Assembly (NCBI RefSeq): GCF_003955685.1
Contig: NZ_RXHJ01000005.1
Coordinates: forward strand, 124,001 to 188,000
Direction of reading: 5' to 3'
DNA from: Corynebacterium hylobatis
GTDB taxonomy: Bacteria > Actinomycetota > Actinomycetes > Mycobacteriales > Mycobacteriaceae
DNA length: 64,000 nucleotides
Numbering within the stretch: the first letter of the stretch is position 1; every line of letters starts with the position of its first letter. Positions 1 through 11,299 of this stretch are shown here, piece after piece. Made by a program: the position numbers and the translations under genes. Below the pieces are notes generated by a model that was given only the letters and a program-made list of their open reading frames with translations, ran no database searches and was not told the origin of the DNA.

Positions 1-299
1 ACGTCTCCCTCGCGCTCATGGGTGGCAACGTGGTTGACCTGCGGCACGCCCGACTCGGTTCACGTGAAACCACCATCACCGCCGTGGCTCTCATGGGCGG
101 GGTGGACATCATCGTCCCCGAGGACATGCGCGTGATCTCCGACGGCATCGGCATCATGGGGGCCTTCAGCATCCAGAGCGACAAGGATGTCTCCCTCCGC
201 CATGAGGATCTGCCCGCTGACGCTCCCGTCATCCGCGTCCGCGGACTGGGACTGATGGGCGCGGTCGTGATCACCCGCAGGCGCCGCGGGGACGACTGA
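1..299 (+). CDS. LiaF/YvqF-like C-terminal domain protein, 5' end missing
   Basis: The frame is open from base 3 with no start signal, so the gene begins outside the window and only its last 98 residues are present. The fragment is a beta-rich domain with repeated LMGG/IMG turns (ALMGGVDIIVPE, GIGIMGAF, GLGLMGAVVI), typical of the C-terminal 'cell wall-active antibiotics response' domain of LiaF/YvqF proteins. In actinobacteria this domain often follows a DUF1707 segment. Family members are linked to envelope-stress sensing, but no function can be fixed from this part. The end is basic (RRRRGDD). It converges on rpoC, with a shared hairpin between the two genes. Confidence 0.7.
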   Translation, partial: VSLALMGGNVVDLRHARLGSRETTITAVALMGGVDIIVPEDMRVISDGIGIMGAFSIQSDKDVSLRHEDLPADAPVIRVRGLGLMGAVVITRRRRGDD

Positions 300-315
300 C
301 CCGGGTGCCGGAACA

Positions 316-359
316 AGAAGCTGCCCCTGCCCCACCGGAGTGGGACAGGGGCAGCTTCT
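316..359. terminator. Bidirectional terminator between the LiaF-like gene and rpoC
   Basis: A 14-bp perfect stem (AGAAGCTGCCCCTG with its complement) is extended by an imperfect CCCCAC/GTGGGA pairing around a CGGA loop. It sits between two convergent stop codons, 16 nt from the end of rpoC. The minus-strand side continues into TTGTTCC, so it most likely serves rpoC. Confidence 0.75.
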
Positions 360-374
360 CGGCACATACCGTGA

Positions 375-3300
375 CTAGAGCTGGAACTCCTCGTCCAGCG
401 GCACAGAGGCGCCGGTGAACTCGGCGTAGCCGTCGTCACCGTAGATGGAGTCACCGTAGGTCGGGATCGAGTAGGCCGCGTTACGGGCTGCCTCGGTCGG
501 CTTGACCTCGATGTTGCGGTAACGGGAGATACCGGTACCGGCCGGGATCAGCTTACCGATGATCACGTTCTCCTTGAGACCGATGAGCTGGTCGGAGCGC
601 TTGTTGATCGCGGCGTCCGTGAGCACGCGGGTCGTCTCCTGGAAGGAGGCGGCCGACAGCCAGGACTCCGTGGCCAGCGAGGCCTTGGTGATGCCCATGA
701 TCTGGTCACGCAGCTCCGCCGGCTGACCACCCTCGGCCCGGAGTGCCGCATTGACGCGACGGGCCTCGGTGAGGTCGACCAGCGTACCCGGCAGGTAGTC
801 CGTGGAACCGGCGTCAATGACGGTACCGCGGCGCAGCATCTGACGGATGATGATCTCGATGTGCTTGTCGTGGATGGCCACACCCTGGGTGCGGTACACA
901 GCCTGCACCTCGTCGATGAGGTGCTTCTCCACACCACGACGACGCAGCACGCGGAGCACATCATGCGGGTCAGCAGGGCCGCGGAGCAGGCGGTCGCCGA
1001 GCTCCACATGGTCACCGCTGCGCAGGGTGCGCTCGATGAGCACCGACGGGTTGTTGTCCATCGGGACCCGCACCTGTGCGAGACCCTGTCGCTTGGACAG
1101 CTTCTCGTAGATCTTCTCCTCGGTGCCGTCGTCGGAGGTCAGCGTCAACTTGTAGAAGTTGCCGTCGTCCTCCAGCTCGACGGTGCCCGAGAACTCCGCG
1201 ATCGGGGAGGCGTTCTTCGGCACGCGGGCCTCGAACAGCTCCTGAACACGCGGCAGACCGCCGGTGATGTCACCACCGACACCACCCTGGTGGAAGGTAC
1301 GCATGGTCAGCTGGGTGCCGGGCTCACCGATCGACTGGGCGGCGACGATGCCGACGGCCTCGCCGATGTCGACCAGCTGGCCTGAGGCCATGGACTTGCC
1401 GTAGCACTTGGCACAGACACCGGTGTGGGTCTGGCAGGTCAGCACGGAGCGGACCTTGACCTCGGTGATGCCGGCGGCCACGAGCTCGTCGATACGCATC
1501 TCCGTGAGGTCGGAACCGGGCTCCAGGTGGAGACCGGATGCCTCGTCGACCAGCTCGGTCGCCAGGACACGGCCGGAGACGGAGGTCTCCACCAGCGAGT
1601 GGCGGGTGTACCCCGTGACCTCGCCTGCGGCGTTCTTCGCCTCCACCGCGACCGGCACGCGGACACCCTGGCGGGTACCGCAGTCGTCCTCGCGGACGAT
1701 GACGTCCTGGGCCACGTCCACGAGACGACGGGTCAGGTAACCGGAGTCCGCGGTACGCAGGGCGGTGTCGGCCAGGCCCTTACGGGAGCCGTGCGAGTTG
1801 TTGAAGTACTCGAGAACCGACAGTCCCTCCCGGAAGGAGGTCTTGATCGGACGGGTGATGTAGTCACCCTTCGAGTTCACGACCATGCCCTTCATGCCGG
1901 CCAGGGTCCAGATCTGGCGCATGTTACCGGCGGCGCCCGACTTCACGATCATCGGGATCGGGTTGTCGTCCGGGTACATCTCCTCGACGGCCTTACCCAC
2001 CTTGTTGGTGGCGTCCTGCCAGAGCTCGACGAGACGGTCGTAGCGGTCACGCTCACGCAGCGCACCCTTGACCCAGAACTTGTGCTCGATCTCGCGTGCC
2101 TCGGCCTCGTAGGCCTCGAGGATCTCCTCCTTGTTCGGCAGAACCAGAACGTCGGACATGGCGATGGTGACGCCGGAACGGGTCGCCCAGTAGAAGCCGG
2201 AGTCCTTCATCTTGTCCATCGTCTGCGCGACGGTGATCATCGGGTAGCGGGCCGCGAGGTCGTTGATGACGTCGCCGAGCATGATGAAGCCCGGGCCGCC
2301 GCCCTTACGGACCATGACGCCCTCAAGGTACGGGTAGTTCCACGGCATGAGCTCGTTGAACATGACCCGGCCCAGGGTGGTGTTCGCGGTCCAGGACTGA
2401 CCCTGCTCCCAGCCGTCGGGGAACTGCTCGGCCTCGATGTCCGCCGGGGGACGCAGGTGGTCGATCCGCACGCGGATCGGCGCCTGCAGCCCCAGGGTAC
2501 CCAGGTCACGGGCCATGATGGCCTCGGCGAAGGAGGAGTAGTCGCCCTGTGCCGGACCGTTCTCGTCGGCCGGCTTGTAGGCGCCCTGGCCGCCGATCTC
2601 GTCTTCCTTCTTGTCCATGGTCAGGAAGTACAGACCGGTGACCATGTCCAGACGCGGCATCGCCAGCGGCTTACCGGAGGCCGGGGACAGGATGTTGTTC
2701 GAGGCGAGCATGAGGACGCGTGCCTCGGCCTGGGCCTCCGCGGACAGCGGGAGGTGGACGGCCATCTGGTCACCATCGAAGTCGGCGTTGAAGGCCTCAC
2801 AGGCCAGCGGGTGCAGCTGGATGGCCTTACCCTCGACGAGCTTCGGCTCGAAGGCCTGGATACCCAGTCGGTGCAGGGTGGGGGCACGGTTGAGCATCAC
2901 CGGATGCTCGGAGATGGCCTCCTCCAGCACGTCCCAGACCTCGGGACGCTGACGCTCGACCATGCGCTTCGCGGACTTGATGTTCTGCGCGTAGTCGTTC
3001 TCCACCAGACGCTTCATCACGAAAGGCTTGAACAGCTCGAGGGCCATCAGCTTCGGCAGACCACACTCGTGGAGCTTCAGCTGCGGGCCGACGATGATCA
3101 CGGAACGACCCGAGTAGTCGACACGCTTACCCAGCAGGTTCTGACGGAAGCGGCCCTGTTTGCCCTTGAGCAGGTCGGACAGCGACTTCAGCGGACGGTT
3201 ACCCGGTCCGGTGACCGGACGGCCGCGACGGCCGTTGTCGAACAGTGCATCGACGGATTCCTGCAGCATGCGCTTCTCGTTGTTCACGATGATCTCGGGC

Positions 3301-4385
3301 GCGCCGAGGTCGATCATGCGCTTGAGGCGGTTATTGCGGTTGATCACGCGACGGTAGAGGTCGTTGAGGTCCGAGGTGGCGAAACGGCCACCGTCGAGCT
3401 GGACCATCGGACGCAGCTCCGGCGGGATCACCGGGATGCAGTCGAGGACCATGCCGGCCGGGTCGTTGCCGGAACGCTGGAACGCAGCGACGACCTTGAG
3501 GCGCTTGAGGGCACGCATCTTCTTCTGGCCCTTGCCCTCATTGATGATGGTGTGCAGTTCCTCGGCCTCGGCGTCGAGGTCGAAGTTGCGGATGAGGGTC
3601 TGGATGGCCTCCGCGCCCATGCCGCCGGTGAAGTAGTCCTCGTAGCGGTCGATGAGCTCCTCGTAGATGGTCTCATCGATGATCATCTGCTTCGTGGCGA
3701 GCTTGGTGAAGGTCTGCCAGATCTCCTCGAGACGGTCGATCTCACGCTCCGCACGCTCGCGGATGTGCTGCATCTCCTTGTCAGCGGCGGTCTGCACCTT
3801 GCGGCGGGCGTCGGCCTTGGCGCCGGCGGCCTCGAGCTCGGCGAGGTCCTCCTCCAGCTTGGCGGCACGCTCCGCGATCTCGGTCTCGGCGTCAGCCTCG
3901 ACGTCCTTCTTCTCCAGGAGCATGTCGGCTTCGAGGGTGGACTGGTCGTTGTGACGTGCCTCCTCGTCGACGGAGGTGATGATGTTCGCGGCGAAGTAGA
4001 TGATCCGCTCGAGATCCTTCGGCGCGAGGTCCAGCAGGTAGCCGAGACGGCTCGGGACACCCTTGAAGTACCAGATGTGCGTGACCGGGGCGGCCAGCTC
4101 GATGTGGCCCATGCGCTCACGACGCACCTTGGACTTGGTCACCTCGACGCCACAGCGCTCACAGATGATGCCCTTGTAGCGGACACGCTTGTACTTTCCG
4201 CAGGCGCACTCCCAGTCCCGGGTGGGGCCGAAAATGCGCTCACAGAACAGACCGTCCTTCTCCGGCTTGAGGGTGCGGTAGTTGATGGTCTCCGGCTTCT
4301 TGACCTCGCCCTTGGACCAACGACGGATGTCGTCGGCGGTAGCCAGGCCAATGCGGAGCTCTTCGAAGAGGTTTACGTCAAACAC
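375..4385 (-). CDS. rpoC: DNA-directed RNA polymerase subunit beta'
   Basis: Encodes the 1336-residue beta' subunit, which carries the catalytic Mg site of RNA polymerase. The N-terminal zinc ribbon has Cys60, 62, 75 and 78. The catalytic NADFDGD lies at 533-539, with Asp535, 537 and 539. A second zinc site is visible in [15 protein letters not shown] with an upstream Cys in EDDCGTRQG. Residues about 150-225 form a charged Ala/Glu-rich coiled coil, the usual actinobacterial insertion. The start is GTG, preceded by an AAGGGAG ribosome-binding site. Length and ends match the family. It follows rpoB on the same strand with a 58-nt gap, so the two are surely cotranscribed. Confidence 0.98.
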   Translation of the reverse strand: MFDVNLFEELRIGLATADDIRRWSKGEVKKPETINYRTLKPEKDGLFCERIFGPTRDWECACGKYKRVRYKGIICERCGVEVTKSKVRRERMGHIELAAPVTHIWYFKGVPSRLGYLLDLAPKDLERIIYFAANIITSVDEEARHNDQSTLEADMLLEKKDVEADAETEIAERAAKLEEDLAELEAAGAKADARRKVQTAADKEMQHIRERAEREIDRLEEIWQTFTKLATKQMIIDETIYEELIDRYEDYFTGGMGAEAIQTLIRNFDLDAEAEELHTIINEGKGQKKMRALKRLKVVAAFQRSGNDPAGMVLDCIPVIPPELRPMVQLDGGRFATSDLNDLYRRVINRNNRLKRMIDLGAPEIIVNNEKRMLQESVDALFDNGRRGRPVTGPGNRPLKSLSDLLKGKQGRFRQNLLGKRVDYSGRSVIIVGPQLKLHECGLPKLMALELFKPFVMKRLVENDYAQNIKSAKRMVERQRPEVWDVLEEAISEHPVMLNRAPTLHRLGIQAFEPKLVEGKAIQLHPLACEAFNADFDGDQMAVHLPLSAEAQAEARVLMLASNNILSPASGKPLAMPRLDMVTGLYFLTMDKKEDEIGGQGAYKPADENGPAQGDYSSFAEAIMARDLGTLGLQAPIRVRIDHLRPPADIEAEQFPDGWEQGQSWTANTTLGRVMFNELMPWNYPYLEGVMVRKGGGPGFIMLGDVINDLAARYPMITVAQTMDKMKDSGFYWATRSGVTIAMSDVLVLPNKEEILEAYEAEAREIEHKFWVKGALRERDRYDRLVELWQDATNKVGKAVEEMYPDDNPIPMIVKSGAAGNMRQIWTLAGMKGMVVNSKGDYITRPIKTSFREGLSVLEYFNNSHGSRKGLADTALRTADSGYLTRRLVDVAQDVIVREDDCGTRQGVRVPVAVEAKNAAGEVTGYTRHSLVETSVSGRVLATELVDEASGLHLEPGSDLTEMRIDELVAAGITEVKVRSVLTCQTHTGVCAKCYGKSMASGQLVDIGEAVGIVAAQSIGEPGTQLTMRTFHQGGVGGDITGGLPRVQELFEARVPKNASPIAEFSGTVELEDDGNFYKLTLTSDDGTEEKIYEKLSKRQGLAQVRVPMDNNPSVLIERTLRSGDHVELGDRLLRGPADPHDVLRVLRRRGVEKHLIDEVQAVYRTQGVAIHDKHIEIIIRQMLRRGTVIDAGSTDYLPGTLVDLTEARRVNAALRAEGGQPAELRDQIMGITKASLATESWLSAASFQETTRVLTDAAINKRSDQLIGLKENVIIGKLIPAGTGISRYRNIEVKPTEAARNAAYSIPTYGDSIYGDDGYAEFTGASVPLDEEFQL

Positions 4386-4443
4386 GTAACTCCCTTTCCC
4401 CTCCCGGACGGGAGGGATTGAATGGCGGATATCGGGTCAGAGG

Positions 4444-7400
4444 TTAGGAGGCGTCGACGTCGGAACGCTCGTCATGGGACAGGTTGATGCCCAGTGAGGA
4501 TCCACCACCGTCCATGTCGTCCTCGTCATCAACAGACAGCTCCATCGGGGTACCGTCGGCGGCGAGGACCTCGACGTTCAGGCACAGCGACTGGAGCTCC
4601 TTGAGGAGAACCTTGAAGGACTCGGGGATACCCGGGTCGGGGATGTTCTCGCCCTTGACGATGGCCTCGTAGACCTTGACTCGACCGACCACGTCATCGG
4701 ACTTGATCGTCAGCAGTTCCTGCAGGGTGTAGGCGGCGCCGTATGCCTGCATCGCCCACACCTCCATCTCACCGAAGCGCTGGCCACCGAACTGGGCCTT
4801 ACCGCCGAGCGGCTGCTGGGTGATCATGGAGTACGGGCCGGTGGAACGGGCGTGGATCTTCTCGTCCACCAGGTGGTGGAGCTTGAGCTGGTACATGTAG
4901 CCCACGGAGACCGGGTACGGGAAGGGCTCACCGGAACGGCCGTCGAAGAGCATCGTCTTGCCGTCTCCGTCGACCATGACCTCACCGTCACGGTTCGGAC
5001 GGGAGTTGCGCAGCAGGCCGGCGAGCTCCTCGTTGGTGGCGCCGTCGAAGACCGGGGTGGTGGTCAGCGAATTAGCCGGGACGTCGTAGAGCTCTTCCGG
5101 CAGGGTCTGGATGAGCTCGGCGTTGGCCGGATCCTCCGGGTCGACCTGCCAGCCGGCAGCGGCCAGCCAGCCGAGGTGGATCTCCAGGACCTGGCCGATG
5201 TTCATACGGCGCGGCACACCATGGGTGTTCAGGATCATGTCCACCGGGGTGCCGTCCGGCATGAACGGCATGTCCTCCGGCGGGAGGATCTTACCCACGA
5301 CGCCCTTGTTGCCGTGGCGACCGGCGAGCTTATCGCCGTCCTGGATCTTGCGCTTCTGGGCGACGTAGACGCGGATCATCTCGTTGACGCCCGGTGCCAG
5401 ATCGTCGTCGTCCTCGCGGGCGAAGCGACGGACACCGATGACCTTGCCGTTCTCACCGTGCGGCACCTTCATGGAGGTGTCGCGGACCTCGCGGGCCTTC
5501 TCTCCGAAGATGGCGCGCAGCAGGCGCTCCTCCGGGGTCAGCTCGGTCTCGCCCTTCGGGGTGACCTTGCCCACGAGGATGTCGCCGGCACGGACGTCGG
5601 CACCGATGCGGACGATACCGCGGTCATCGAGGTCGCGCAGGACATCCTCGGAGACGTTCGGGATCTCACGGGTGATCTCCTCGGCGCCCAGCTTGGTGTC
5701 GCGGGCGTCGATCTCGTGCTCCTCGATGTGGATCGAGGTCAGGATGTCCTGCTCGACGAGGCTCTGGTTGAGGATGATCGCATCCTCGTAGTTGTGGCCC
5801 TCCCACGGCATGAAGGCGACCAGCAGGTTGCGGCCCAGCGACATCTCACCGTTGTGGGTGCCCGGACCGTCGGCGATGACCTGGCCGGCCTCGACGCGCT
5901 CGCCCATGTTCACCAGCGGGGTCTGGTTGTAGCAGGTGCCCTGGTTGGTGCGCTCGAACTTGCGCAGCAGGAAGGTGTCGCGGATGCCCTGGTCGTCCAT
6001 GATGGTGATCAGGTCGGCGGAGACATTCTCGACGACGCCGGCCTTCGGCGCGATAACCATGTCACCGGCGTCGTAGGCTGCACGCTTCTCCATGCCGGTG
6101 CCCACGAACGGGGCCTCGGCGCGGACCAGCGGCACGGCCTGCTTCTGCATGTTCGCACCCATGAGGGCACGGTTGGCGTCATCGTGCTCGAGGAACGGAA
6201 TCATCGCGGTACCGATGGAAACCATCTGACGTGCGGAGACGTCGATGAAATCGACGCCCTTGCCGTCCGTGACGGCGATGTCGCCGTCCTTGACACGGAC
6301 CTCGACGCGGTCGGAGGTGATGTAACCCTCCGCATCACGCTCGACAGAGGCCTGCCCGATGGCGTAACGGTCCTCCTCGTCAGCGGTGAGGTAGTGCACC
6401 TCATCGGTGACCTGGCCGTCGACGACCTTGAGGTACGGGGTCTCGATGAAGCCGAACGCGTTGACGCGTGCGTAGGAGGAGAGCGAACCGATCAGACCGA
6501 TGTTCGGACCCTCAGGGGTCTCGATGGGGCACATGCGTCCGTAGTGGGACGGGTGCACGTCACGGACCTCGATGCCCGCGCGCTCACGGGACAGACCACC
6601 CGGGCCGAGGGCGGACAGACGGCGCTTGTGGGTCAGACCCGACAGCGAGTTGTTCTGGTCCATGAACTGGGACAGCTGGGAGGTGCCGAAGAACTCGCGG
6701 ATCGCGGCCGAGACCGGACGGACGTTGATCAGCGAGGTCGGGGTGATGGACTCGGCGTCCTGGGTGGTCATGCGCTCACGCACGACACGCTCCATACGCG
6801 ACAGCCCCACACGGACCTGGTTCTGGATGAGCTCACCGACGGTACGCAGACGACGGTTGCCGAAGTGGTCGATGTCGTCGACGTTGACCGGGATGGTCTC
6901 ACCGGTCGGCGAGGTCATGTTGCGCTCACCGGTGTGCAGGCGGACCAGGTACTCCAGGGTGGTGGCGATGTCCTCTTCCGTGAGGGTGGTCAGACCCTCG
7001 TGGTCGCCGCCGAGGCCGAGCTTGCGGTTGACCTTGTAGCGGCCGACCTTGGCCAGGTCGTAGCGCTTCGGGCGGAAGAAGGCGTTGTCGAGCAGGGAAC
7101 GTGCGAGATCGCGGGTCGGCTGCTCGCCGGGACGCTGCTTACGGTAGATCTCCAGCAGAGCCTCGTCGACGTTCGCGACGCCGTCGGACTCCAGGGTGGA
7201 CATCATGATCTCGGAGAAGCCGAAGCGCTCCTTGATCTGCTCGGTGGTCCAGCCCAGTGCCTTCAACAGGACGGTGACGGGCTGGCGACGCTTACGGTCG
7301 ATACGGACACCCACGGTGTCACGCTTGTCCACGTCGAACTCCAGCCAGGCACCACGCGAGGGGATGACCTTGACGGAGTGCAGCGGACGCTCGGTGGACT

Positions 7401-7944
7401 TGTCGATCGTCTGATCGAAGTACACACCCGGGGAGCGAACCAGCTGGGAGACAACGACACGCTCGGTGCCGTTGACGATGAACGTGCCCTTGTCGGTCAT
7501 CATCGGGAAATCACCGATGAAGACGGTCTGGGACTTGATCTCCTGGGTTTCGTTGTTGATGAACTCCGCGGTCACATACAGTGGCGCGGAGTAGTTGATG
7601 TCCTTGTCCTTGCACTCATCGATGGTGTGCTTGACATCCTCGAATCGCGGGGTGGACAGGGAGAGGGACATGTTCTCGGAGTAGTCCTGAATCGGGCTCA
7701 GCTCTTCGAGAATGTCCTCAAGACCACTGGTGACGTGGGCTTCCGGCCCACGCTCCTCCTGCTGGCGGGCGCGCCACTCGGGCGTACCGATCAGCCATCC
7801 GAAGGATTCACGCTGCAGGTCAAGGAGCCCCGGAACCTCAATCGGCTCTGCGTTCTTCGAAAACGAGTAACGCTTCGGAGTTCCGGGGATATCGGCCACT
7901 GACTTGGTCTGGCGGGAGACTGCCAAGATGGGTCCTTCCAGCAC
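4444..7944 (-). CDS. rpoB: DNA-directed RNA polymerase subunit beta
   Basis: Encodes the beta subunit, 1166 residues from the GTG at 7944. I chose this start because the protein then begins [14 protein letters not shown], as I recall for corynebacterial RpoB; an in-frame TTG at 7977 would add 11 residues. The rifampicin region ([20 protein letters not shown], then RLSALG) has Asp429, His439 and Ser444, corresponding to E. coli 516, 526 and 531, so it looks wild type for rifampicin. [13 protein letters not shown]-type C-terminal sequence ([20 protein letters not shown]) and a short acidic tail are present. It leads the rpoB-rpoC operon, with promoter-like sequences in the 300 bases upstream. 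Confidence 0.97.
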   Translation of the reverse strand: MLEGPILAVSRQTKSVADIPGTPKRYSFSKNAEPIEVPGLLDLQRESFGWLIGTPEWRARQQEERGPEAHVTSGLEDILEELSPIQDYSENMSLSLSTPRFEDVKHTIDECKDKDINYSAPLYVTAEFINNETQEIKSQTVFIGDFPMMTDKGTFIVNGTERVVVSQLVRSPGVYFDQTIDKSTERPLHSVKVIPSRGAWLEFDVDKRDTVGVRIDRKRRQPVTVLLKALGWTTEQIKERFGFSEIMMSTLESDGVANVDEALLEIYRKQRPGEQPTRDLARSLLDNAFFRPKRYDLAKVGRYKVNRKLGLGGDHEGLTTLTEEDIATTLEYLVRLHTGERNMTSPTGETIPVNVDDIDHFGNRRLRTVGELIQNQVRVGLSRMERVVRERMTTQDAESITPTSLINVRPVSAAIREFFGTSQLSQFMDQNNSLSGLTHKRRLSALGPGGLSRERAGIEVRDVHPSHYGRMCPIETPEGPNIGLIGSLSSYARVNAFGFIETPYLKVVDGQVTDEVHYLTADEEDRYAIGQASVERDAEGYITSDRVEVRVKDGDIAVTDGKGVDFIDVSARQMVSIGTAMIPFLEHDDANRALMGANMQKQAVPLVRAEAPFVGTGMEKRAAYDAGDMVIAPKAGVVENVSADLITIMDDQGIRDTFLLRKFERTNQGTCYNQTPLVNMGERVEAGQVIADGPGTHNGEMSLGRNLLVAFMPWEGHNYEDAIILNQSLVEQDILTSIHIEEHEIDARDTKLGAEEITREIPNVSEDVLRDLDDRGIVRIGADVRAGDILVGKVTPKGETELTPEERLLRAIFGEKAREVRDTSMKVPHGENGKVIGVRRFAREDDDDLAPGVNEMIRVYVAQKRKIQDGDKLAGRHGNKGVVGKILPPEDMPFMPDGTPVDMILNTHGVPRRMNIGQVLEIHLGWLAAAGWQVDPEDPANAELIQTLPEELYDVPANSLTTTPVFDGATNEELAGLLRNSRPNRDGEVMVDGDGKTMLFDGRSGEPFPYPVSVGYMYQLKLHHLVDEKIHARSTGPYSMITQQPLGGKAQFGGQRFGEMEVWAMQAYGAAYTLQELLTIKSDDVVGRVKVYEAIVKGENIPDPGIPESFKVLLKELQSLCLNVEVLAADGTPMELSVDDEDDMDGGGSSLGINLSHDERSDVDAS

Positions 7945-7995
7945 CTCACGCGGAACTGTGGCTGCTCTGGCGTACAACCACCGAATCCGCTGGTA

Positions 7996-8057
7996 ATTTT
8001 AGCATTCGGTCTGCTGTGGAATGACCGTCCCCAGATAGCACAAAATCACCTTGTCAA
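7996..8057 (-). promoter_or_regulatory. Putative rpoBC promoters
   Basis: The 310-base gap upstream of rpoB (7945-8254) holds no gene on either strand. On the minus strand a TAAAAT -10 lies at 8001-7996, giving a start about 45 nt before the GTG. A TTGACA (8057-8052) is followed 14 nt later by TGC-TATCTG (8038-8033), a possible second promoter with short spacing. The AT-rich stretch out to about 8150 stands out against the GC-rich surroundings. These are motif matches only. Confidence 0.45.
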
Positions 8058-8254
8058 GTCGACTTTTCCAGGTCGATCGATCAAGGTTGACGTGATGGCC
8101 AGAGACGAATTCCAGCGCAACGAAACAGCCTATATCAAGTTCTCTGAATTGTAAAGCCCACCGACGCGCCGATTAGCTTCCGGATTCACGCCGGGACTCT
8201 ACCACGACTTCCCGGGCAGTTCGCACCTCACCCTCGGATGTCCTACTCCCCTGC

Positions 8255-9202
8255 TCAGCCGCGGCGACGAGCGAATACACCGGTGGCACCCACCAGCCCC
8301 GCCAGGATCAGCAGGCCACCCACGCCCATGACCACCCAGCGCACCGTGTCCACCACCGCCGGATCCCGGATCTCGCCGGCGGCACGCAGATGGGCATCAA
8401 TCTGCTGCTGAGGCATCTGTCCCTCGAAGAGCAGGACCTGCTCACGCTTCTCCCCGTCGACTGTGCCGTAGTAGGAGTCCACGTCCTCCCTGATCTCCAC
8501 GACCAACCCGGAGACCCGGTCCACCAGGAAGTCACGCGTGACGGAGTGGAAGAGGTAGCCGCGCTCCCCGTCAGCGAAGGCTGTTGTGTTGAAGGGGGAG
8601 GCGTAGAGCTCGGCGACGTTCGTCGGCTCCACTTGCTGACGGTAGCGGTGGATGGTCCGGCCGTTGATGTCCAGCTCCTCAGCGAACTCCGCCGGGCGGG
8701 TCTGCCGCAGTCTGGGCTCGAAGACCTCGTAGGTGGCCTGTTGCGCATCCGAGGGGAACTTCAGCCACACCCCCGCGACGGGCACCTCACTGACGGGACT
8801 GGCCAGTTGGTCGGTGAGGGTCGCCGGAGTGGTGAATTCACCGGTGGTGCGGTCTAGGCCGAAAGTCCATACCTCGGCGGAGATCAGCCGGTCCAGCTCC
8901 TCCTGCAGGCTGTCGCGCATGAGGGTCTCCCCCACCCGCAGCGTCACCGTCTCCTCGTCGGCCGGGTTCTGGATCTCCACATGGAGCTGCCTCGTGACCG
9001 GTACATCCAGCACCCGTCCGCCCGGATCCGTCATCAGACGCGTCTGCGCCTCATCGTCGGTCAGCGTCCACGTCGTGGCCGTCAGGTCCAGCGGCAGACG
9101 GCTGTCCCCGGGCAGGAATCGGGGGGCCACGAGACCTGCCACCAGGAGGGCGACGCCGATGCTGAGCACGAGAAAGGAGAGCAGGCGGGACTTGGGCAGC
9201 AT
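8255..9202 (-). CDS. DUF3068 / porin PorA family membrane protein
   Basis: A 315-residue protein with an N-terminal membrane segment (about residues 8-28, LLSFLVLSIGVALLVAGLV), a long extracytoplasmic domain, and a C-terminal membrane segment (about 287-308) ending in RRRG. This architecture and the opening MLPKSRL fit DUF3068, annotated as the PorA family in mycolic-acid bacteria. The biochemical role is not established; an envelope function is likely. It is minus-strand, downstream of the rpoB promoter region and separated from rplL by a terminator, so it probably has its own promoter. The family name does not show that this member forms a pore. Confidence 0.75.
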   Translation of the reverse strand: MLPKSRLLSFLVLSIGVALLVAGLVAPRFLPGDSRLPLDLTATTWTLTDDEAQTRLMTDPGGRVLDVPVTRQLHVEIQNPADEETVTLRVGETLMRDSLQEELDRLISAEVWTFGLDRTTGEFTTPATLTDQLASPVSEVPVAGVWLKFPSDAQQATYEVFEPRLRQTRPAEFAEELDINGRTIHRYRQQVEPTNVAELYASPFNTTAFADGERGYLFHSVTRDFLVDRVSGLVVEIREDVDSYYGTVDGEKREQVLLFEGQMPQQQIDAHLRAAGEIRDPAVVDTVRWVVMGVGGLLILAGLVGATGVFARRRG

Positions 9203-9291
9203 GGGTGCGAGTCTACCCGCCGCACAGAAGGGCCCCTCGTGAAAGGTGACTGTCCCGGAACACCCGAGTCAAGGGGCCCCGGAATCGGGAG

Positions 9292-9329
9292 AACCCCGCT
9301 CCATCCACGAAAAGTGGATGTGCGGGGTT
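9292..9329 (-). terminator. Terminator after rplL
   Basis: Hairpin of AACCCCGC with GCGGGGTT, enclosing a second stem CATCCAC-GAAAA-GTGGATG. It lies 20 nt after the rplL stop. A further pair, GGGCCCCT near 9230 and AGGGGCCCC near 9281, could form a second hairpin just beyond. Confidence 0.75.
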
Positions 9330-9348
9330 CGCGCGAAAAGGGTTCCTC

Positions 9349-9735
9349 TTACTTGAGGGAGACCTTGGCGCCGGCCTCTTCGAGCTTGGCCTTGGCAGCG
9401 TCGGCGTCTTCCTTGGAAGCACCCTCGAGGATGGCCTTCGGTGCGCCCTCGACGAGCTCCTTGGCCTCCTTCAGGCCCAGGCCGGAGACGAGCTCGCGGA
9501 CAGCCTTGATCACGCCGATCTTCTTGGCGCCGGCGTCCTCGAGGACGACGTCGAACTCGGACTGCTCCTCAGCGGCAGCAGCCTCGCCGCCAGCGGCACC
9601 TGCAGCTGCAACGGCGACCGGAGCGGCAGCGGTGACCTCGAAGACCTCTTCGAACTCCTTGACGAACTCGGAGAGCTCGATCAGGGTCATCTCCTTGAAT
9701 GCCTCAATGAGCTCGTCCTTGGTGAGCTTAGCCAT
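9349..9735 (-). CDS. rplL: 50S ribosomal protein bL12 (L7/L12)
   Basis: A 128-residue stalk protein that recruits translational GTPases. The N-terminal dimerisation domain begins [16 protein letters not shown], followed by an Ala/Gly-rich hinge (about 40-55) and the C-terminal factor-binding domain with [20 protein letters not shown] and [16 protein letters not shown]. Length and motifs are typical. It starts 78 nt after rplJ on the same strand with an AAGGAAG ribosome-binding site, and forms the rplJ-rplL operon controlled by the L10-type leader. Confidence 0.97.
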   Translation of the reverse strand: MAKLTKDELIEAFKEMTLIELSEFVKEFEEVFEVTAAAPVAVAAAGAAGGEAAAAEEQSEFDVVLEDAGAKKIGVIKAVRELVSGLGLKEAKELVEGAPKAILEGASKEDADAAKAKLEEAGAKVSLK

Positions 9736-9813
9736 GGTGGCTTCCTTTCTTTGTGGGCCGGTTTCAGCAGGCCCGAATTTGTGGGGTGTGAATGGGTGCG
9801 CCGTGATGGCGAC

Positions 9814-10329
9814 TTAAGCGTCCTTCTTCTCCTGGAGCGCAGCTGCGAGGCGTGCGACCTGGGAAGCGGGAGCATTGAACAGGCCTGCGGCCTTTGCCAG
9901 ATTGCCCTTCATGGCACCGGCCAGCTTCGCGAGGGTGGTCTCGCGGTTGTCCAGCTCGGCGATGGCCTTGACCTGGTCGGCAGACAGAGCGTTGCCGTCC
10001 ATGTAGCCACCCTTGACGATGAACGCCTTGTTATCATCGGCGAACTTCTTCATCACCTTGGCGGCATCGACAGCCTCGCCCTTGATGAAGGCGACTGCGG
10101 TCGGACCGGTGAGATGCTCGTCAAGACCCTCGATGCCCTTTTCCTGGGCAGCGATCTTGATAAGGGTGTTCTTGGCGACGGAGTACTGGACGTCGAAGCC
10201 GAGAGCGCCGCGCAGCTCAGAGATCTGCGCAACGGTCAGGCCACGGTACTCGGTGAGGACGACGGTGTCCGCCTCCTCGAACTTGGCCTTGAGCTCTGCG
10301 AGCTCGGCCTGGTTCTTCGCGTTTGCCAT
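9814..10329 (-). CDS. rplJ: 50S ribosomal protein uL10
   Basis: The 171-residue stalk base protein that anchors L7/L12 to the ribosome. It carries [18 protein letters not shown] near the N-terminus and [11 protein letters not shown] in the middle. The ATG at 10329 ([10 protein letters not shown]) was chosen because GGAGG lies 6 nt before it; an upstream in-frame start at 10347 would overlap that site. In this family L10, with L7/L12, can bind its own leader RNA and repress translation. The leader here is about 240 nt and strongly structured. Confidence 0.96.
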   Translation of the reverse strand: MANAKNQAELAELKAKFEEADTVVLTEYRGLTVAQISELRGALGFDVQYSVAKNTLIKIAAQEKGIEGLDEHLTGPTAVAFIKGEAVDAAKVMKKFADDNKAFIVKGGYMDGNALSADQVKAIAELDNRETTLAKLAGAMKGNLAKAAGLFNAPASQVARLAAALQEKKDA

Positions 10330-10334
10330 TACTT

Positions 10335-10566
10335 CGCCTCCTTCCAATTACGTGTCGTGTTGATCCGCCGGGGCCTTCCTCAAAGAAAAAGGCCCCGTGC
10401 AAGAGCACGGGGCGCATCATCTCCCGTAAAGGAGGTGGTGGCTCGAAAGTGTCTCCTGCGTGGGCCGTTCCAGTGTCCTGGAATCCTTCGATCCTTCTCG
10501 GATGACCGACGGTCTTCGGTGAAACTTGAGCGCGGTTCCTGTGTCAGAAACCGATTCAAACTTCGG
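10335..10566 (-). promoter_or_regulatory. L10-type structured leader of rplJ-rplL
   Basis: About 235 nt of untranslated RNA lie between the probable promoter and rplJ. Near the end are two hairpins that cannot form together. The first is GCCCCGTGC-TCTT-GCACGGGGC (10413-10392), followed by CCTTTTTCTTT, which resembles an intrinsic terminator. The second is GGGGCCTT/AAGGCCCC (10396-10370), which shares bases 10392-10396 with the first. Position and features fit the ribosomal L10 leader class. Mutually exclusive folding suggests attenuation, but that is inference. Confidence 0.65.
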
Positions 10567-10572
10567 TGTGTC

Positions 10573-10602
10573 ATCCTAGGCGTGACCGGGCGGAAACTCC
10601 AA
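10573..10602 (-). promoter_or_regulatory. Putative rplJ-rplL promoter
   Basis: TTGGAG (10602-10597) and TAGGAT (10578-10573) are separated by 18 nt, placing the transcript start near 10566, about 237 nt ahead of rplJ. Confidence 0.5.
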
Positions 10603-10631
10603 ATCGCCTGGTCTCGGCAGAAAGCCCACCC

Positions 10632-11264
10632 TCAGCCCTCCTGCTCCAGGAGGAAGTCCACGGTGACGGATTCCTCGAGGGGCACCAGCTCCGGTTTCAG
10701 GTCCAGCTCAAGGGTGCGCGGCGGCAGGTCCGCACCCCGCGCCACCTCCATGGCGACCATCCGCATCTCCGGTCGGCCGTACGGCGCGTCCCCGCTGTCG
10801 ATGCGCTGCGGGGCCCCCGCACGTACACCGAGGGCCTCCGCCAGCAGCCCCGCTTCCCGACGGGCGTCCCGCACCGCCGCCACCTGCAGGTGCTCGCGCA
10901 GCTCCCGCCTGCGCCCCTCCGACAACTGCCAGGTAGGGCCGAGAACCTCCACCGACGGCACGTCAGCGAGGCGGGCGATGATCTCACGGAGTCCATCAAC
11001 GCCACCGACCGCGGTCACCGCGCACTCCCAGGTGGCCACAGTGTGGGAATCCCAGGTGTTCTCCCCCAGGCTCTCATCGCTGACCTCCACCCCCGACACG
11101 GCGCCGAGGACGGCGCGGGCGAGGGCCAGGCCCTCCTGCCGGAGCCGGTAGGCCCCCTCCTGGTGGGCGTGGCGGGCGTTGACGCGCAGGCGGACAGCGG
11201 CGGTGTCGGCGGGGAACTCACCGGCGGCGGTGCCCGTGCAGCGGACAGTCGGGATGTGATCCAT
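10632..11264 (-). CDS. SIMPL domain-containing protein (DUF541)
   Basis: A 210-residue protein with the SIMPL/DUF541 pattern: an early VRCTGTAAGEFPADTAAVRL strand pair, a central helix with many Arg/Glu (RRRELREHLQVAAVRDARRE), and a closing beta segment (LELDLKPELVPLEESVTVDF). Many family members are exported, but no signal peptide is visible here, so it is probably cytoplasmic. The molecular role of the family is poorly defined. It lies 35 nt downstream of the metal ATPase on the same strand and may be cotranscribed with it. Confidence is high for the family, none for function. Confidence 0.75.
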   Translation of the reverse strand: MDHIPTVRCTGTAAGEFPADTAAVRLRVNARHAHQEGAYRLRQEGLALARAVLGAVSGVEVSDESLGENTWDSHTVATWECAVTAVGGVDGLREIIARLADVPSVEVLGPTWQLSEGRRRELREHLQVAAVRDARREAGLLAEALGVRAGAPQRIDSGDAPYGRPEMRMVAMEVARGADLPPRTLELDLKPELVPLEESVTVDFLLEQEG

Positions 11265-11299
11265 ATCATCAGGCTAAGCGCCGGCCCGCCCTCCCGCCA

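Noticed and set aside
1425-4421. A plus-strand open frame of nearly 1000 codons opposite rpoC
   Set aside because: It is the mirror of rpoC codon bias in GC-rich DNA. Its translation is a Val/Leu/Gly/Asp/His-rich string without domains, and it has no ribosome-binding site.
5500-6800. Rifampicin-resistance change in rpoB
   Set aside because: The three main resistance positions hold the wild-type Asp, His and Ser.
4852-7902. A plus-strand open frame of about 1000 codons opposite rpoB
   Set aside because: Same antisense artefact; no domain, no start signal.
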